From positions 8,087,114 through 8,151,113 of the forward strand of contig CM067302.1 of NCBI GenBank assembly GCA_034231615.1: a stretch of DNA of 64,000 bases, read 5' to 3'. Below the pieces are notes generated by a model, which was not told where the DNA came from, made no database searches, and was given only the letters and a program-made list of their open reading frames with translations. The DNA is from Meghimatium bilineatum. Lineage: Eukaryota > Mollusca > Gastropoda > Stylommatophora > Philomycidae. This document shows, one piece after another, positions 45,467 to 56,608 of the stretch. How positions within the stretch are numbered: the stretch's first letter is position 1; each line of letters starts with the position of its first letter. A program made the translations under genes and the position numbers.

Positions 45467-45954
45467 CTGAAAATTCAATATGGCTACCAGATTCAGCATC
45501 AAGTCCTATCTGTTGTACTCCCGTTCTACAAGCTGTACAAATGAATAGTTGGACCCCTATAGGCAGTATTGAGTTTTGCAAAGCGAAGCTTGTAACCGGC
45601 TTGGTTGATCTGGGAAGTGGGACACAGTTTACCAAATTCTTCAACAGTGCATACTGTGACATAACCCATCTTTCTATAAGAAAGTTTTTATATTTTGTCT
45701 TTTATACAAATTATGTATAACTGAAATATATTAATTTTTTATGAATGTTTTTGTTTATTGAAGATCAACATGATAACACACTATTGTTTATGTGTATTCT
45801 TCAAGGTCGAGTTGTAGCGTGTGGACCGCACGCACGAGACGAGATTTTGAGAGATCGCACAGCTTACACACGGCGAACAAGGGAGTTAACAAGCAACGTG
45901 TACATAATTCTTGTTATAATATACGATTGGAATTAGTTCCCATGTCAGAACTAC

Positions 45955-46140
45955 CATCAGGCTTCAAAATGCATTGCTATATAGGCACGACGGATACAGA
46001 GGCAGACCATACAAAAGATGTCTTACGGAAATAAAAGAGTCCACGAAAACAAACATATTAGCAAGTATTCCATCTCCTGCACACAGAAATGCCGTCTCCA
46101 GAGAACTCTTCTAACGCTGCAAGGCATAAAGGGGTATAGA
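45955..46140 (+). mobile_element. Lin-4 LINE 3' end
   Basis: Plus-strand fragment HDGYRGRPYKRCLTEIKEST and AVSRELF, then aggcataaaggggtatagag, equivalent to the Lin-4 tail. Diverged. Confidence 0.65.
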
Positions 46141-46317
46141 GAGAAAATAAGTCAGAAGCTATAGGCCTAAAATGTTAACAGCAAGCAGTGCCATGCCGGT
46201 TGCTTGTGTAGTATATTTGTCTTTTCTGTGTTTGCAGAAGCTATAATCAAAATATTACGCAGCATGCAGTGCCATGCCGCTTGCTTATGTTCTAAGTATT
46301 ATATATTTGGCTTCAGT

Positions 46318-46362
46318 GTTCGTTCTTACACTCCTACAGATTAGCAAGATGTAGTCCGGATG
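46318..46362 (-). mobile_element. SINE-A 3' scrap
   Basis: Blocks gttcgttcttacactcctac, agattagcaagatgtagtcc match the SINE-A 3' end in reverse. Confidence 0.6.
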
Positions 46363-46439
46363 TTAAAGTTGCTGAAATACTAAACTAACTCGGTGATACA
46401 TCGTAAGATAGAAAGATTAAGAAAATAATGTGTCACATT

Positions 46440-46515
46440 ACTGAACATGATTAACAAAACCCTAGAATCATGGTGATTAGATTAACAAAACCCTAGAATC
46501 ATGGTGATTAGATTA
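46440..46515. repeat. 35-bp tandem duplication
   Basis: A unit containing gattaacaaaaccctagaat and catggtgatta is repeated about twice. Confidence 0.85.
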
Positions 46516-47047
46516 ACAGAACAGCAACATGCACTATTTATTGATGGTTGTAAAGCTCTAATAGAACGGCATTGGAACACGCCCAGAATTGAAATAGTTG
46601 TTTATCTATCTATACGCTGTGCCCTTGTTTGCCTTGCGGCGCCGGCGTTGCGGCGTCAGTTCTCTGGAAATGGCCTTTCTGTGTGCTGTCTGTAAACTTG
46701 TTCCTGTGGCTTCTTTGATTTCTATGATCCATCTTTTATATTGTCTGACTTTATAGCCGTTATATCTGTGGGTCATGGTCATCTGTGGCTGTTGTCTGTT
46801 GGTAGTCTGGAAGCGTGTGAAAATCATTTGATCTTTTGTTTTTTTATGTGTTCCAATACTGGTATTGTTTTGGTTCTCTGTCTGATGTTATCGTTTCTAA
46901 TTATATCTCTTAATGACACTCCGAGTATATTTCGTAGATATGTCATTTCTGTTGTCACTATTTTTCTTTTGTCTTGTGCTGTCATTGTCCGGGTTTGGCA
47001 CTGGTAACACAGTGATTGGTTAATAATAGTCTTGTATAATGAAATTT

Positions 47048-47202
47048 CTTCTTCAGCGTTCATTCTCAAACTCCCACTGGATCATTCTTGTAGCAGGACA
47101 ATGGTCCAACTAGATTTCCAGCAGGATGTAGTCCAGAAAATGGAAAGGCGTTGTGTTTCCGTTTTATTTGCGCCAGTGGCCCGACACATTTGTCTTCGGC
47201 GG
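47048..47202 (-). mobile_element. SINE-B, full length with 12-bp target duplication, inside Lin-4
   Basis: 155 bp from cttcttcagcg to cttcggcgg on the plus strand, flanked by ataatgaaattt (47036-47047) and ataatgcaattt (47203-47214). This copy defines the ends of SINE-B. Across the join Lin-4 reads DTKIALYKTIINQSL. Confidence 0.95.
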
Positions 47203-47517
47203 ATAATGCAATTTTAGTATCTATGTTTACATTTATGTTCTTAAAAATACGTGTCATCTGTCCTATGGTATGTTTTGTTGCATATATTTTGTATCTCTTT
47301 ACTGTTTCTCCCCTCACTCGTTATAATGCTTCCTAAGTAAGTGAACTCCTTAACTTGTTTAAGGTCTTTATTATCGATGGAGATGGTGATATCTCTTTCT
47401 TTCTTTTCTTTTGCCATTATTTCGGTCTTTTCAATATTAATCTTCATGTTTAATTTTTGTCATGTTATATGGAGTCTGTTCATGTTTTCTTGCAATTGTT
47501 CTTCTGGTGTCGCTATT

Positions 47518-48338
47518 GGTAACTTTTTGCAAATTGCGTTTCGATGATGATATTGATCTTATAGCTGGGTCAGAACAATCATTGCAAGAATTAACAGCAA
47601 TGTTGGAAAAAGTTACCAGCAAGTACGGAATGGAAATCAATACAGATAAGAGCAAAATCTTGGTAAACAGCAGAGACACAGAAAACCAGACTAATATCGT
47701 GATGAATGGACATAAGCTTGAGGAGGTGAATACCTTCAAATACCTCGGATCCAGTATATGCAGCGATGGTAAATGCAAAGCAGAACTAAAAGTAAGGCTG
47801 GAGATGGCTTTAGCGTCCTTGTCAAGGCTAACTGATTTGGAAAAGCAACATCAGTGTTGGAGTGAAAATCAAACTGTATAAGTCGCTGGTGCTTTCTCTT
47901 GTGTTGTATGGTTGTGTGAGTTGGACACTCAATGCGGACATGGAGAGAAGATTACAGGCTTTCGAGTACAAATGCTACAGACGAATTCTACGAATTTCCT
48001 ATAGGGAACATATGTGTACGTAAGAAATAAAGTAGAGATGTGTGCAGGTGTTCAGGAGCCATTGCTTTCAATAGTGAAACTACGAAAACTAGCATGGTTC
48101 GGACATGTATGCAGGCACGATTCCTTGTCAAAAAAAATACTGCTGGGAACTGTCGAGGGTGGAAGAAGCAGAGGAGGACAAATAAAGGCATGTACAGACA
48201 ACATCAAGGAATGGACAGGACAAGATATTTCCACACTCATCCGCATCGCTGAGGATAGAATTCGCTGGAGGACTCTGTGTGCTGAGGCATCCAATGTGGT
48301 ACCCCTACGACGCTGAAGGGTTACGGGTTTATTGATTG
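47518..48338 (+). mobile_element. Lin-5 LINE 3' end inserted in Lin-4
   Basis: The plus strand encodes RFDDDIDLIAGSEQSLQELT (RT catalytic region), INTDKSKILVNSRD, FKYLGSSICSDGKCKAELKV, LVLSLVLYGCVSWTLNADME, then LAWFGHVCRHDSLSKKILLG and NIKEWTGQDISTLIRIAEDR, ending VVPLRR and a stop at 48314-48316 with an attgattgatt tail. Two or three frame changes. It splits the Lin-4 reading between QVLI and ATPEEQ; only att is shared at the ends. Confidence 0.88.
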
Positions 48339-49034
48339 ATTAGAACTTGGTCGTCTCCAAAGAGTAGTTCGTTAAATGTATCTTCTTCGTTAGTACGTGT
48401 TAGTTTACAGATGTGGTCGATATATGTTATAAAAAGTGTAGAGAGCAAGATACACCCCTGGGGAACTCCTGATTGGATTTGGAACTTATTGGTCACTCCC
48501 ACATTTGCTCTTACTTCACATTGGCTATTAATGTAAATGTTCTTGCATATATTGATTAAATGTTCTGGAACTCCGTATATCGATAGTGTTTTCCAGAGTT
48601 GTTGCCTGTCCACTCTGCTGAAGACCTTTTCTTGGTCGACGAATGCGATGTATAATTCTTTGTTGTTTTCTGTGGCTTTTTCTGTTTGTTGTCTAGGTGT
48701 AAAGATAGCTTTTGTTCTCACGGAAGCGAATTTGGGTGCTTTGAAGTTGTGGTTCAATGTATGATCGTAATCGTTGTTCTAATATTTTGTTTAAAATTTC
48801 CAATTTTATTAAAAGTTTTCCCTGTGTGGCTTAGTAAAGATATCCATCTGTATTTTGTGCAATCTCTTTTACTGCCTTTTTCTTCCACGTGGGAATTATT
48901 GTCGCGTTTCTCCAGTCTTCTGGTGTTTCTTGTTTCTTCCATATTACATTGAGAAGTCTGTGTAGCCATCTTGTCCCGCTGTCTGCTGCTGCTGCTTTGA
49001 AATAGATGTACCTCACCAAAAGAGATATATTTTA

Positions 49035-49150
49035 CTTAACCAAGCATTACTGAACAACCCAATTGTCCAAAGTATTACGTGGATATAACGTGTACATACC
49101 TAGTCATGAAGGGACAGATGCATCGAAAGAACGGACTCATAAACGTACAA
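49035..49150 (+). mobile_element. Lin-1 RNase H fragment, left piece
   Basis: aaccaagcattactgaacaa and caattgtccaaagtattacg with tggatataacg match the 43005-43060 segment (NNSFVQSITWIY). Another piece, 49785-49880, lies beyond a SINE-A. Confidence 0.6.
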
Positions 49151-49261
49151 TTATATGATTAGTGACCACAATTAGTACTGAAAAGATATTGTAAAGCTTT
49201 TGTAACCTTATAAAACTGCTATTTAGTGCTTTTTAAAGTTATTAATTTGCTATTGCCCATG

Positions 49262-49785
49262 TTCCTAGAGCTCGAGAGGAGAGCAAAGAATAGCAACACT
49301 TAATCTTCCATGCACGTAGTAGGCGGTTAAATGGCTATATGTATAATCATCTTAAGGGTGGGGTTTTACCTAAAAACAAAAAGGCAATTTGTCTGTATTG
49401 GTGTGTAAATATGCATATTTGACGGGAAATTTTAAGATTTATTTGTGAAAAATATCTATGGGATGGGGTTTTTTTTTTAATTTAACAAACACTTTGGCTA
49501 AATTCCTAGTACAAAAAGTAATGTTCAAATTTACTAAGTGGAGGGGTTGAACACCCAAAACCCTTCCCGTATCTACGGGCCGGGGAGGTTATGTGGTGGA
49601 GTTGTCTGCCCCATTCCAAATGAAGACACACCAGTAACCCAGAAACCCCGCTGAAGTCGGATGTGTCAGACCGAAAGGAACAGATATCGCAGCAATGCTG
49701 TAAACCATGACACAACACATTCCGTTCTCCTGACAACATCCTGCTAATCTGCAGGAGTTTGAGAATGAACGTAGAAGAATAAGAT
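49262..49785 (+). mobile_element. SINE-A split by a 235-bp unknown insert
   Basis: The left part 49262-49340 (gaggagagcaaagaatagca, cttccatgcacgtagtagg) and the right part 49578-49785 (ggaggttatgtggtggagtt, gcagatatcgcagcaatgct-type blocks, tgcaggagtttgagaatgaa) are one SINE-A. The insert 49341-49577 starts near aatcatcttaagggtggggt and ends near acccaaaacccttcccgtat; short inverted similarity (aagggtggggtttt against cgggaagggtttt) hints at a MITE, but no target duplication was settled. Confidence 0.75.
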
Positions 49786-49880
49786 GTACTGCAAAGTGAA
49801 GAAGAGGATGATGAAGGTGATAACGTGCATATACAACGAAGGAAAGAAACGAGTCGTATCAGGGTTGAGTGGAGAAGTTT
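49785..49880 (+). mobile_element. Lin-1 fragment, right piece
   Basis: Encodes EEEDDEGDNVHIQRRKETSR, similar to DADDVNEAENVHIQRMLEMD at 43180-43240. With 49035-49150 it suggests one Lin-1 copy into which SINE-A landed. Confidence 0.55.
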
Positions 49881-49984
49881 GTCATCTCTGGAAAGATCTG
49901 TATATTACATACCGGTAATCAACATCTTCTTCTCGTTCACAGTTTGACATATCTACACAGCAAGTCCGGTTTTCTTAACTTGTA

Positions 49985-52446
49985 ACAACCCAAAGTATAA
50001 ACAAGATGTCATGAATATTCCATTCACGATCAATGAACTAAATGAAGAACTAGCAGTATTAAAACTTAGGAAATCACCTGGCCCTGATGACATACCAAAT
50101 GAACTGCTAATTCATATCGGACCATCAGCAAAAAAGAAATTAATAAAAAATTTTAACAACTGTTGGGATAGAGGTCTAGTGCCACATGTGTGGAAAACCG
50201 CCATAATGATACCCATCCACAAGAAAGGCAAGCCAAAAAATAAGGTGGACAGCTATCGTCCAATAAGTCTGACCAGCTGTGTTTGCAAATTAATGTAGCA
50301 CCTGGTGAACAAACGAATGATGTGGTTCCTAGAAAAAAATAAAATCCTGCTAAATCAGCAAGCTGGCTTCAGAAAGTGTAGATCAACTGAAGACCAGATT
50401 ACACTAATTGCCCAGGATGTAGAGGATTGTTTCCAGGAAAAAAAGCAGACATCAGTGGTGTGGGTAGATATGGAAAAAAGCCTTTGATTGTGTATGGAAA
50501 GATGGACTCTTCCTTAAACTACAACAAAACAAAGTGACAGGGCGCATGTATTACTGGATAAAACACTACATACACAACCGAAAAGCAGCAGTGAAGCTTG
50601 AAATGAAGCATAGCAGAAAGAAACTCTTTAAGCATGGAGTACCACAGGGAGGTGTTCTATCCCCCACACTATTCCTTATATTCATGAATGACATTGACCA
50701 AATTCTCTCGCGTAAAGTAAATGCTGCAATGTATGCAGACGATCTGGCGATATGGTGCAGTGAAGAGAGCGTAGGCACAATAAAAATAAGGTTGCAAGAA
50801 ACTATGGACAATTTGGCCAAGTGGACAGACCAATGGGCTATGTCCATCAATGCCCAAAAAACTACCTATACCATCTTCAGTATGTCCACCAAACCACAGA
50901 AAATCCTACTAACCATAAATGGTCAAACATTACCAAAAGATGAGACACCTACATACCTTGGAGTCACTTTTCATCCAAGACTTACATGGACACAGCACAT
51001 AGACAAGTGCCAAACAAAAGGTACAATGAGGACAGCACTCCTTAAAAAATTGGCTGGAACAGATTGGGGTGCAAATGGAAAAATTCTAAGTAGAGCATAT
51101 ACAGGTTATGTAAGACCAGTTTTGGAATATGGAATGTCAGCATGGGGGACTGCAGCCAAGAGTAACACTCAAAAGATCTCAAAGATACAAAACCGAAATC
51201 TCAGAATTATAACAGGAGGTATGAATACTACCCCAATCACAGAAATGGAAACATGCACAGGTTTGCCATCAATGGAAGAAAGACGAAATGAAAAAATCCT
51301 CACACAGTATGCAAAGTTCAAATGTTTGGAGAGTCATCAAATAAACCAAAGACTAAGCAGACCTGCAAAAGAGTGACTCAAAAGAGGTAGCTTTCTACAC
51401 TCCGCTAAACAGCTCCAGAAATCACTCACAGATACAGACCTACAAAACCTAAAACCACTAAACACCTTTAACACATACCCAACATGGGACAGAAAAAACT
51501 TCCCAAGAATTATGGACAATATACCAAGCATTATTTCGCAAACAGAAACTACTATACAAGTACTAAAGGAGACAACTAAGAATCACATACAGAAAGCATA
51601 CCCAAAGGATATATGGACACATGTATGTACAGATGAATCAGCGAAAGAGGCAGTATTAGATGGAGGATCAGGAATATATATAGTAACACCAGATGGAAAA
51701 GAAATAGAGAAATCCATACCCACAGGCAAACACTCCACAAATTTCAAAGCAGAAATGGAAGCCATAATAGAGGCAGCCAAAATGCTCATGAATTGCTTGC
51801 CGAGTCACAACAGACATGTAGTATTTCTAACGGATGCAAAATCAGTATTGCAGGCATTGAAAGATCCAAAGAACATGAGCATGAATGAACTTACGGCCTG
51901 CTTACTACACCTCAGCAGTACTACCAAAGAAACAGTACTGCAGTGGATCCCAGGTCACTGTGGCATACCTGGAAATGAAAAAGCTGATCTCCTGGCAAGG
52001 AAAGGGGGATCACTGGAACAAATAGAAAATGATAATACGTACTATGAAAGTAAGACCATGTTAAAAGCAGAATATAAGAAAAAGTGGAAGCAAATGCACC
52101 CAACTGCAGAACCAAATTACCCCTACCACCAAATGTCACGCAAGGAACAAACCATCATTTTCAGACTACGAACTGGTCACAACAGACTGAGAAGTCACAT
52201 GTTCCGAAAGCTTAAGATTGGCGAGACAGACCTGTGCAACTGTGGACTGAGCCCAGAGACTGCAGAACACATTCTTCATGCCTGTCAACTCTACCAAGAA
52301 GAGAGGGAGAAAATATGGCCCACTGAGACGGCACTGCTTCCAGACTTGAGGGGTTCCATGGATGACCTGAAGCGAATCACACAATTCATTGAAGCTATTG
52401 GTGCTGTAACCTGATATCTAACTGAAGAACGATGAAGAAGAAGAAG
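49985..52446 (+). mobile_element. Lin-2, I-like LINE with RT and RNase H, best preserved copy
   Basis: The RT begins INELNEELAVLKLRKSPGPD (50026), then IMIPIHKKGKPKN, SYRPISLTSCVCKLM, QQAGFRKCRSTEDQ, the palm VVWVDMEK, VPQGGVLSPTLFLIFM and AAMYADDLAIW (catalytic YADD), ETPTYLGVTFHPRLTW, then VRPVLEYGMSAWG. The RNase H domain (51512-52414) has CTDES (canonical TDGS is altered), AEMEAIIEAAK, FLTDAKSVLQAL and GNEKADLLAR, and a closing CNCGLSPETAEHILHAC. Only three breaks: a TAG at 50296, one extra A in the run near 50478, and a TGA at 51374. A gaagaagaagaagac tail follows. The endonuclease is missing (5' truncation near 49985). Confidence 0.93.
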
Positions 52447-52814
52447 ACAACCCAAAGTCTACAAATCTCGACAAATTTAATCTAGCGATAGAATTTCAAT
52501 GTCTACAAATGAGGTAGGAATTTGTAGTCATGGACAACAATTGTCCATGTTAATAAACGTTACTGTATTTGAAAGCTCCTCGGTGCTCCCATACATCTTT
52601 ATGTGGATATCCATTTCTGTGGGCAAGTATTCTTCCTTTAACTGATTTAGTGTATTGCAGTCTTGCATGATATGTTCAGTGGTTTGTGCTGCCTGCCCAC
52701 ATAGAAATCAACATCTGACTAGAACTTTGAGTGTGCATACTCTTGGATAGCTGCGAGAATGGATCACGTAAGGGAATGTCTCGTGTAACGCGATGCTGGT
52801 TTATAATCAAGAAT

Positions 52815-52990
52815 TTAATCCAGAAAACCCAAAGAGTTGTGTCATAGTTTACAGTTTGGCTGAACTATCTGCACCTTTCTACCATACACTCTGCAGAAGT
52901 TTGAGAATGAACGTAGAAGAATAAGATGTACTCAATGCTTTAGCATGGCTATTAGGCTACTTTGAACCTTTATTAGTCGTTTCCTATGAC
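52815..52990 (-). mobile_element. SINE-A copy with a foreign SINE end inside
   Basis: Reverse SINE-A blocks (gttgtgtcatagtttacag, tttagcatggctattaggc, tatgacatgcatggcagg) enclose a plus-strand piece ctgcagaagtttgagaatga to aataagatgtact (52882-52933). That piece is identical over its last 34 bases to 49757-49790, including bases beyond the SINE end. Confidence 0.6.
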
Positions 52991-53033
52991 ATGCATGGCA
53001 GGTAACGGTGTAGCTTTTTAAACAAATTATTTC

Positions 53034-53215
53034 TGGCTCTCCATTGTGGAGACACAGACCCTATTAACTCGTATACTATTTTCCCCTCCATTGTGGAGAC
53101 ACAGACCATATTAGCTAGTATTTTTTCGGTCTCCATTGTGGATATACAGTTCCAGATTCTTGGTTTCCATAGTGGAGACACAGACGTCGTTAGCTCGTAT
53201 TTTTTGGACTGAAGA
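53034..53215. repeat. Irregular 56-60-bp tandem repeat, about 3.5 units
   Basis: Units contain ctccattgtggagacacaga, then an agctcgtatttttt block. Confidence 0.85.
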
Positions 53216-53274
53216 TGGTACCTAAGGCAATCAATTTCTTTCTACGTTGTGCGCCTCGTTACAAATTATAGTAA

Positions 53275-53385
53275 CTCTTGTGTAGTGCTTATCACCAACG
53301 TGCGATACAACGTGCGATGTTCTTGTGTAGTACTTATCACCAACGTTCGTTGTAAGTTTTTGTAATTCTTGTGTAGTGCTCAACA
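53275..53385. repeat. Tandem duplication, about 2.5 units
   Basis: ttcttgtgtagtacttatca and caccaacgt blocks recur with a period near 55 bp. Confidence 0.8.
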
Positions 53386-53489
53386 AAACCCCAGCAGTGA
53401 AATTTCACGGGATCGACAATAACCGTATTGTGTTAACTGTAAGTGACATTTGATTGCAGTCTTTGCTTCAAAGAACAATCTGACCGTGT

Positions 53490-53790
53490 CATATCCAAAA
53501 CTCGCAAAGGTCTAATGACGTTGAGAGTAAATGGCAGTTTGTGACATTCTACATCTACTCGCACTGTTATATCACGGACTTGTTGTTTCTAGTATAGAAT
53601 ACGCGTGTGAAATATTCACGGTTAGTGAATGATACACAGATTAACAGACTGAACGACAAGATTCAGAACGAGGTCATGTGCATCATCTTGGGATGTACTA
53701 TGTGTGGCGATGAAATTTCTCATTGACTTTGCGATTGAAGTTGCTAGAATCAAGGTGTGGCGAACTCTGGTGTATCAGTAGCCACACATT
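53490..53790 (+). mobile_element. Lin-1 fragment
   Basis: Encodes TRKGLMTLRVNGSL, VVSSIEYACEIFTVS, and QINRLNDKIQNEVMCIILGC, equal to RAGKGLAAMKVM, VVAVVEYALAILTLS and QIERLDRVQNAAMRIILGC of the long Lin-1 copy. Confidence 0.75.
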
Positions 53791-53799
53791 TCATCAAGA

Positions 53800-54140
53800 T
53801 AAGATTTCATTTAATAACATTTCATAACATTTCATAACATTTAATAAGATGAAAGACCAAACGTTCAAATCCTGGTTGGGACTGACAGAAAATATTCTCA
53901 CGTCTGTATGTGAACCTACTTGCACTGTTCCTTGGGAGGTGGTACAATCACTCGACAGTGGTTGGGGGGAAAATAATGTGGAGGTGGATGCAGAAATCAG
54001 GGCCCTCACTGCAGAAAATGTGGAGAATCATTGCGCTTGGTTTTTTTTTTAACGGTACAGTGAGAAAACTGTCAAAGAATCAAGCTTTGCTGTCATTACA
54101 ACCACGAGTAGTCTTACAATTGAGATAAAAGCGGTGACCT
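53800..54140. other. Unassigned
   Basis: Starts with three to four copies of a 10-bp cataacattt unit (53815-53850). Overlapping short open frames have no recognisable content, though tcattacaaccacgagtagt at 54092 recalls the Lin-1 RNase H region. Confidence 0.4.
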
Positions 54141-54142
54141 GT

Positions 54143-54780
54143 CCTCGTGATGCCGGACCCGAGAGGGGAGTAAAATATAACAACGCTGTGTACATTCCAT
54201 GGATGTTTACGAGATGACTGTCCCATCCCACATAGGGTCAAAGTGACACAGAAGCCGTGCTGAAGTTGAAAATGTCAGACTAAAAGGCGCAGATGTCGCC
54301 GCAGTGCTGTTATTCATCCAGCACAAGTGATGATTATCATTTATTACATCCACTTTTTGAAGTCGGTTAGCCATTTCCTTGATTGTGAGTTCGTAACTAG
54401 GTAATATTCCTATTCGGGACCACAAATGTGTATGGGCAGTTCGAGCATGGTGATGAGCACTGTAGATGGTTTTTAGTCTAGCAGGGACTGTCTAGCTACT
54501 TCCGCTGTAATTTTCTCTTTTCACAAGATACACACTTTTTTAAAACTGTAGATCACCACGTAAATCTATCTCAAAGGCTTTCAGTGTATGTCTGTAAAGA
54601 GTACTTGTAGCGCGTCTTGTGGCCACCTTGAGAACGTTTTCCTGTCTGCAACTCACCAAAGAGAAGTATCCTTGGCAGGCAATGATCTAGCACATATGTG
54701 CACATCGCTGTAAACCATTATACAGCACATTCCGTTCGTATAACTATATCCTGCTAATTCGCAAGAGTTTGAGACAAGAA
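54143..54780 (+). mobile_element. SINE-A split by a Lin-6 LINE end
   Basis: Left part 54143-54311 (accggagagggg-type head, ccatcccacatagggtca, aaggcgcagatgtcgccgca); right part 54703-54780 (catcgctgtaaaccattata, cacattccgttcg, atcctgctaattcgcaagag). The two join at the SINE-A block reading gcaatgctgtaaacc in other copies. Confidence 0.85.
54312..54702 (-). mobile_element. Lin-6 LINE 3' end inserted in SINE-A
   Basis: Reverse complement of the Lin-6 3' end: tccagcacaagtgatgatta, catttattacatccac, ctcaaaggctttcagtg, gtggccaccttgagaac and ggcaggcaatgatctagcac. It shares its last block with the copy at 59583-59965. A convincing target duplication was not found. Confidence 0.8.
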
Positions 54781-54867
54781 AATCGGTGACGGAAGCACTG
54801 CCATGTCGGAACTCGCAGAACTATTTTTATGCATGAATCGTGATTCAATGAACACGATCTGCACAAT

Positions 54868-55375
54868 TGAAGCGGGAGTGGCCCACCGTCAATGCGTGGA
54901 GTTGTTGACACAATTGAAGCGGGAGTGGCCCGCCGTTAATCCGTGGAGTTGTTGACACAATTGAAGCGTTAGTGGCCCACCGTCAATGCGTGGAGTTGTT
55001 GACACAGTTGAAGCGGAAGTGGCCCGTAGTCAATGCGTAGAGTTGTTGACACAATTGAAGCCGGAGTGGCCCGCCGTCAATGCGTGGAGTTGTTGACACA
55101 ATTGAAGCGGGAGTGGCCCGCCGTCAATGCGTGGAGTTGACACAATTGAAGCGGGAGTGGCCCGCCGTTAATGCTTGGAGTTGTTGACACAATTGAATCG
55201 GGAGTGGCCCGCCGTTAATGCGTGGAGTTTACACAATTGAAGCGGGACTGCCCACCGTTAATGCGTGGAGTTGTTGACACAATTGAAGCGGGAGTGGCCC
55301 GTCGTTAATGCGTGGAACTGTTGACACAATTGAAGCGGGAGTGGCCGCCGTCAATGCGTGGAGTTGTTGACACAA
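54868..55375. repeat. 47-bp minisatellite, about 11 units
   Basis: Units of 44-49 bp share tgttgacacaattgaagcgg, then a gagtggcccgccgtcaatgc block. GC-rich compared with its surroundings. The minus-strand open frame running through it is a by-product. Confidence 0.95.
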
Positions 55376-55762
55376 TCTGACCAGAAATATTACCTTTATA
55401 TTCATGCCTGGAATTACGGATGTTGAGAGGAATGTGTGAGCAGATACACTTGCAAGCATGACCACAGTGTCAAGTACATCAATGGATAGTTTTGACATAT
55501 GCAATGCTCGTAAACCTAGTACTTTGCTTGCCGAGATTTCTAAAGTGTGAATCGTGGTCCATCTCAAGATTGCGTGAAATTTATTAAGAAATGCAAGAGC
55601 TCGTAAAGAGAACCATAATAGATATATGAATAGACTTTGTGCCAGCAATATAGTGGTTATGTTTTTTACGGTTACGTTTTCTATGTCGTTATGTGTCTCT
55701 TGATACAGGTCTCATTAGAACACACACGTTGATTTGTTCTATTGTTATTTATTATTATTTTA

Positions 55763-55997
55763 GGGAGCCGTGCAGCGCAGTGGCTTCGCATGAGTTAAGT
55801 TCCCCAGTTAAGGTGGAAATGTTTTTCAGATCACAACGGCTCCAGGGTAGCCTTAAATGGGCCCCTGATTAATCTGGGAAGTAAAGACTGCGAGGGAGAG
55901 GAGATGGCTACTGCCCTCATTTGCAGAGCCACTGAAATGTGAGATCGCTAACATCTCACACCCCAACGGCATTAATAAATGCTATGGGTTACTTTCC
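55763..55997 (+). mobile_element. SINE-D, full length with 13-bp target duplication
   Basis: 235 bp flanked by tattattatttta at 55750-55762 and 55998-56010. Starts gggagccgtgcagcgcagtg (A-box-like gcgcagtggcttc) and ends taataaatgctatgggttac. A 3' fragment lies at 42229-42335. The perfect duplication suggests a recent insertion. Confidence 0.9.
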
Positions 55998-56608
55998 TAT
56001 TATTATTTTATATCTATAGTTTAGTAACCTGTATACTTTAGTATTTATCTGTTATTTGTCTGGTTACTTGCGGCACTGTCCATTTTGTCATTCTCCGATA
56101 TTTTAGTTATTTATTTTTGTGCCAACACCGAACTGGAACAGTCAGCCGCTGCACTGATGGGCAGTACTTTGGAAAGTTTCTGTGATCATGTATTCATTGT
56201 GACACCCCTACGAGTTATGGGTCTTATTACACTGACGGATTTATTAAGACGGATTTATTAATAAGGATTTATTTACAGATTATAACCTGCAGTCAAAACT
56301 CAATGTTTTCTCCGTTCTTCTGCGTTCCCTCTCATACTCTTGCAGGATCACAAGGCAACAAAATAAAACTTTTTTTAATCATCTGAAACCAAAATACACT
56401 TTTCTAAAGGATTTTTTGGCGCTGATTTCAGATCTGGTATCAGTTTTTTTCTATCACGTCAAGTTTTAAAGTTATGAGTGATGTTAGTTTTCACTGAACT
56501 TGGCTGTATTTTTTCGAGAATCGCAAACATCAATTAAGCAAATGATTCACATCTTCTAGACTAAATCAAATATACTCACATCACAGCATAGATATGTAGA
56601 ATGTTTCT

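Larger units (their letters stand above)
46600..49019 (-). mobile_element. Lin-4 LINE, RT to 3' tail, split by two later insertions
   Basis: Minus strand, right to left. The RT start is at 49019 (RLLNVIWKKQETPEDWRNA, then ATIIPTWKKKA). Next comes the palm with YIAFVDQEKVFSRVDRQQLW, IQSGVPQGCILLSTLF and LLFGDDQVLI (48757-48342; catalytic box reads FGDD instead of FADD). After a foreign LINE it resumes IATPEEQLQENMNRLHIT and KINIEKTEIMAKEKKE (47517-47203). After a SINE-B it continues LYKTIINQSLCYQCQTRTMT and LGVSLRDIIRNDNIRQ (47047-46605), ending in a tatagatagata tail. Removing both insertions restores a continuous Lin-4 reading across each join. Confidence 0.9.

Noticed and set aside
55229-55648. 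139-codon minus-strand frame as a host protein
   Set aside because: Half of it is the 47-bp minisatellite and the rest shows no family features.
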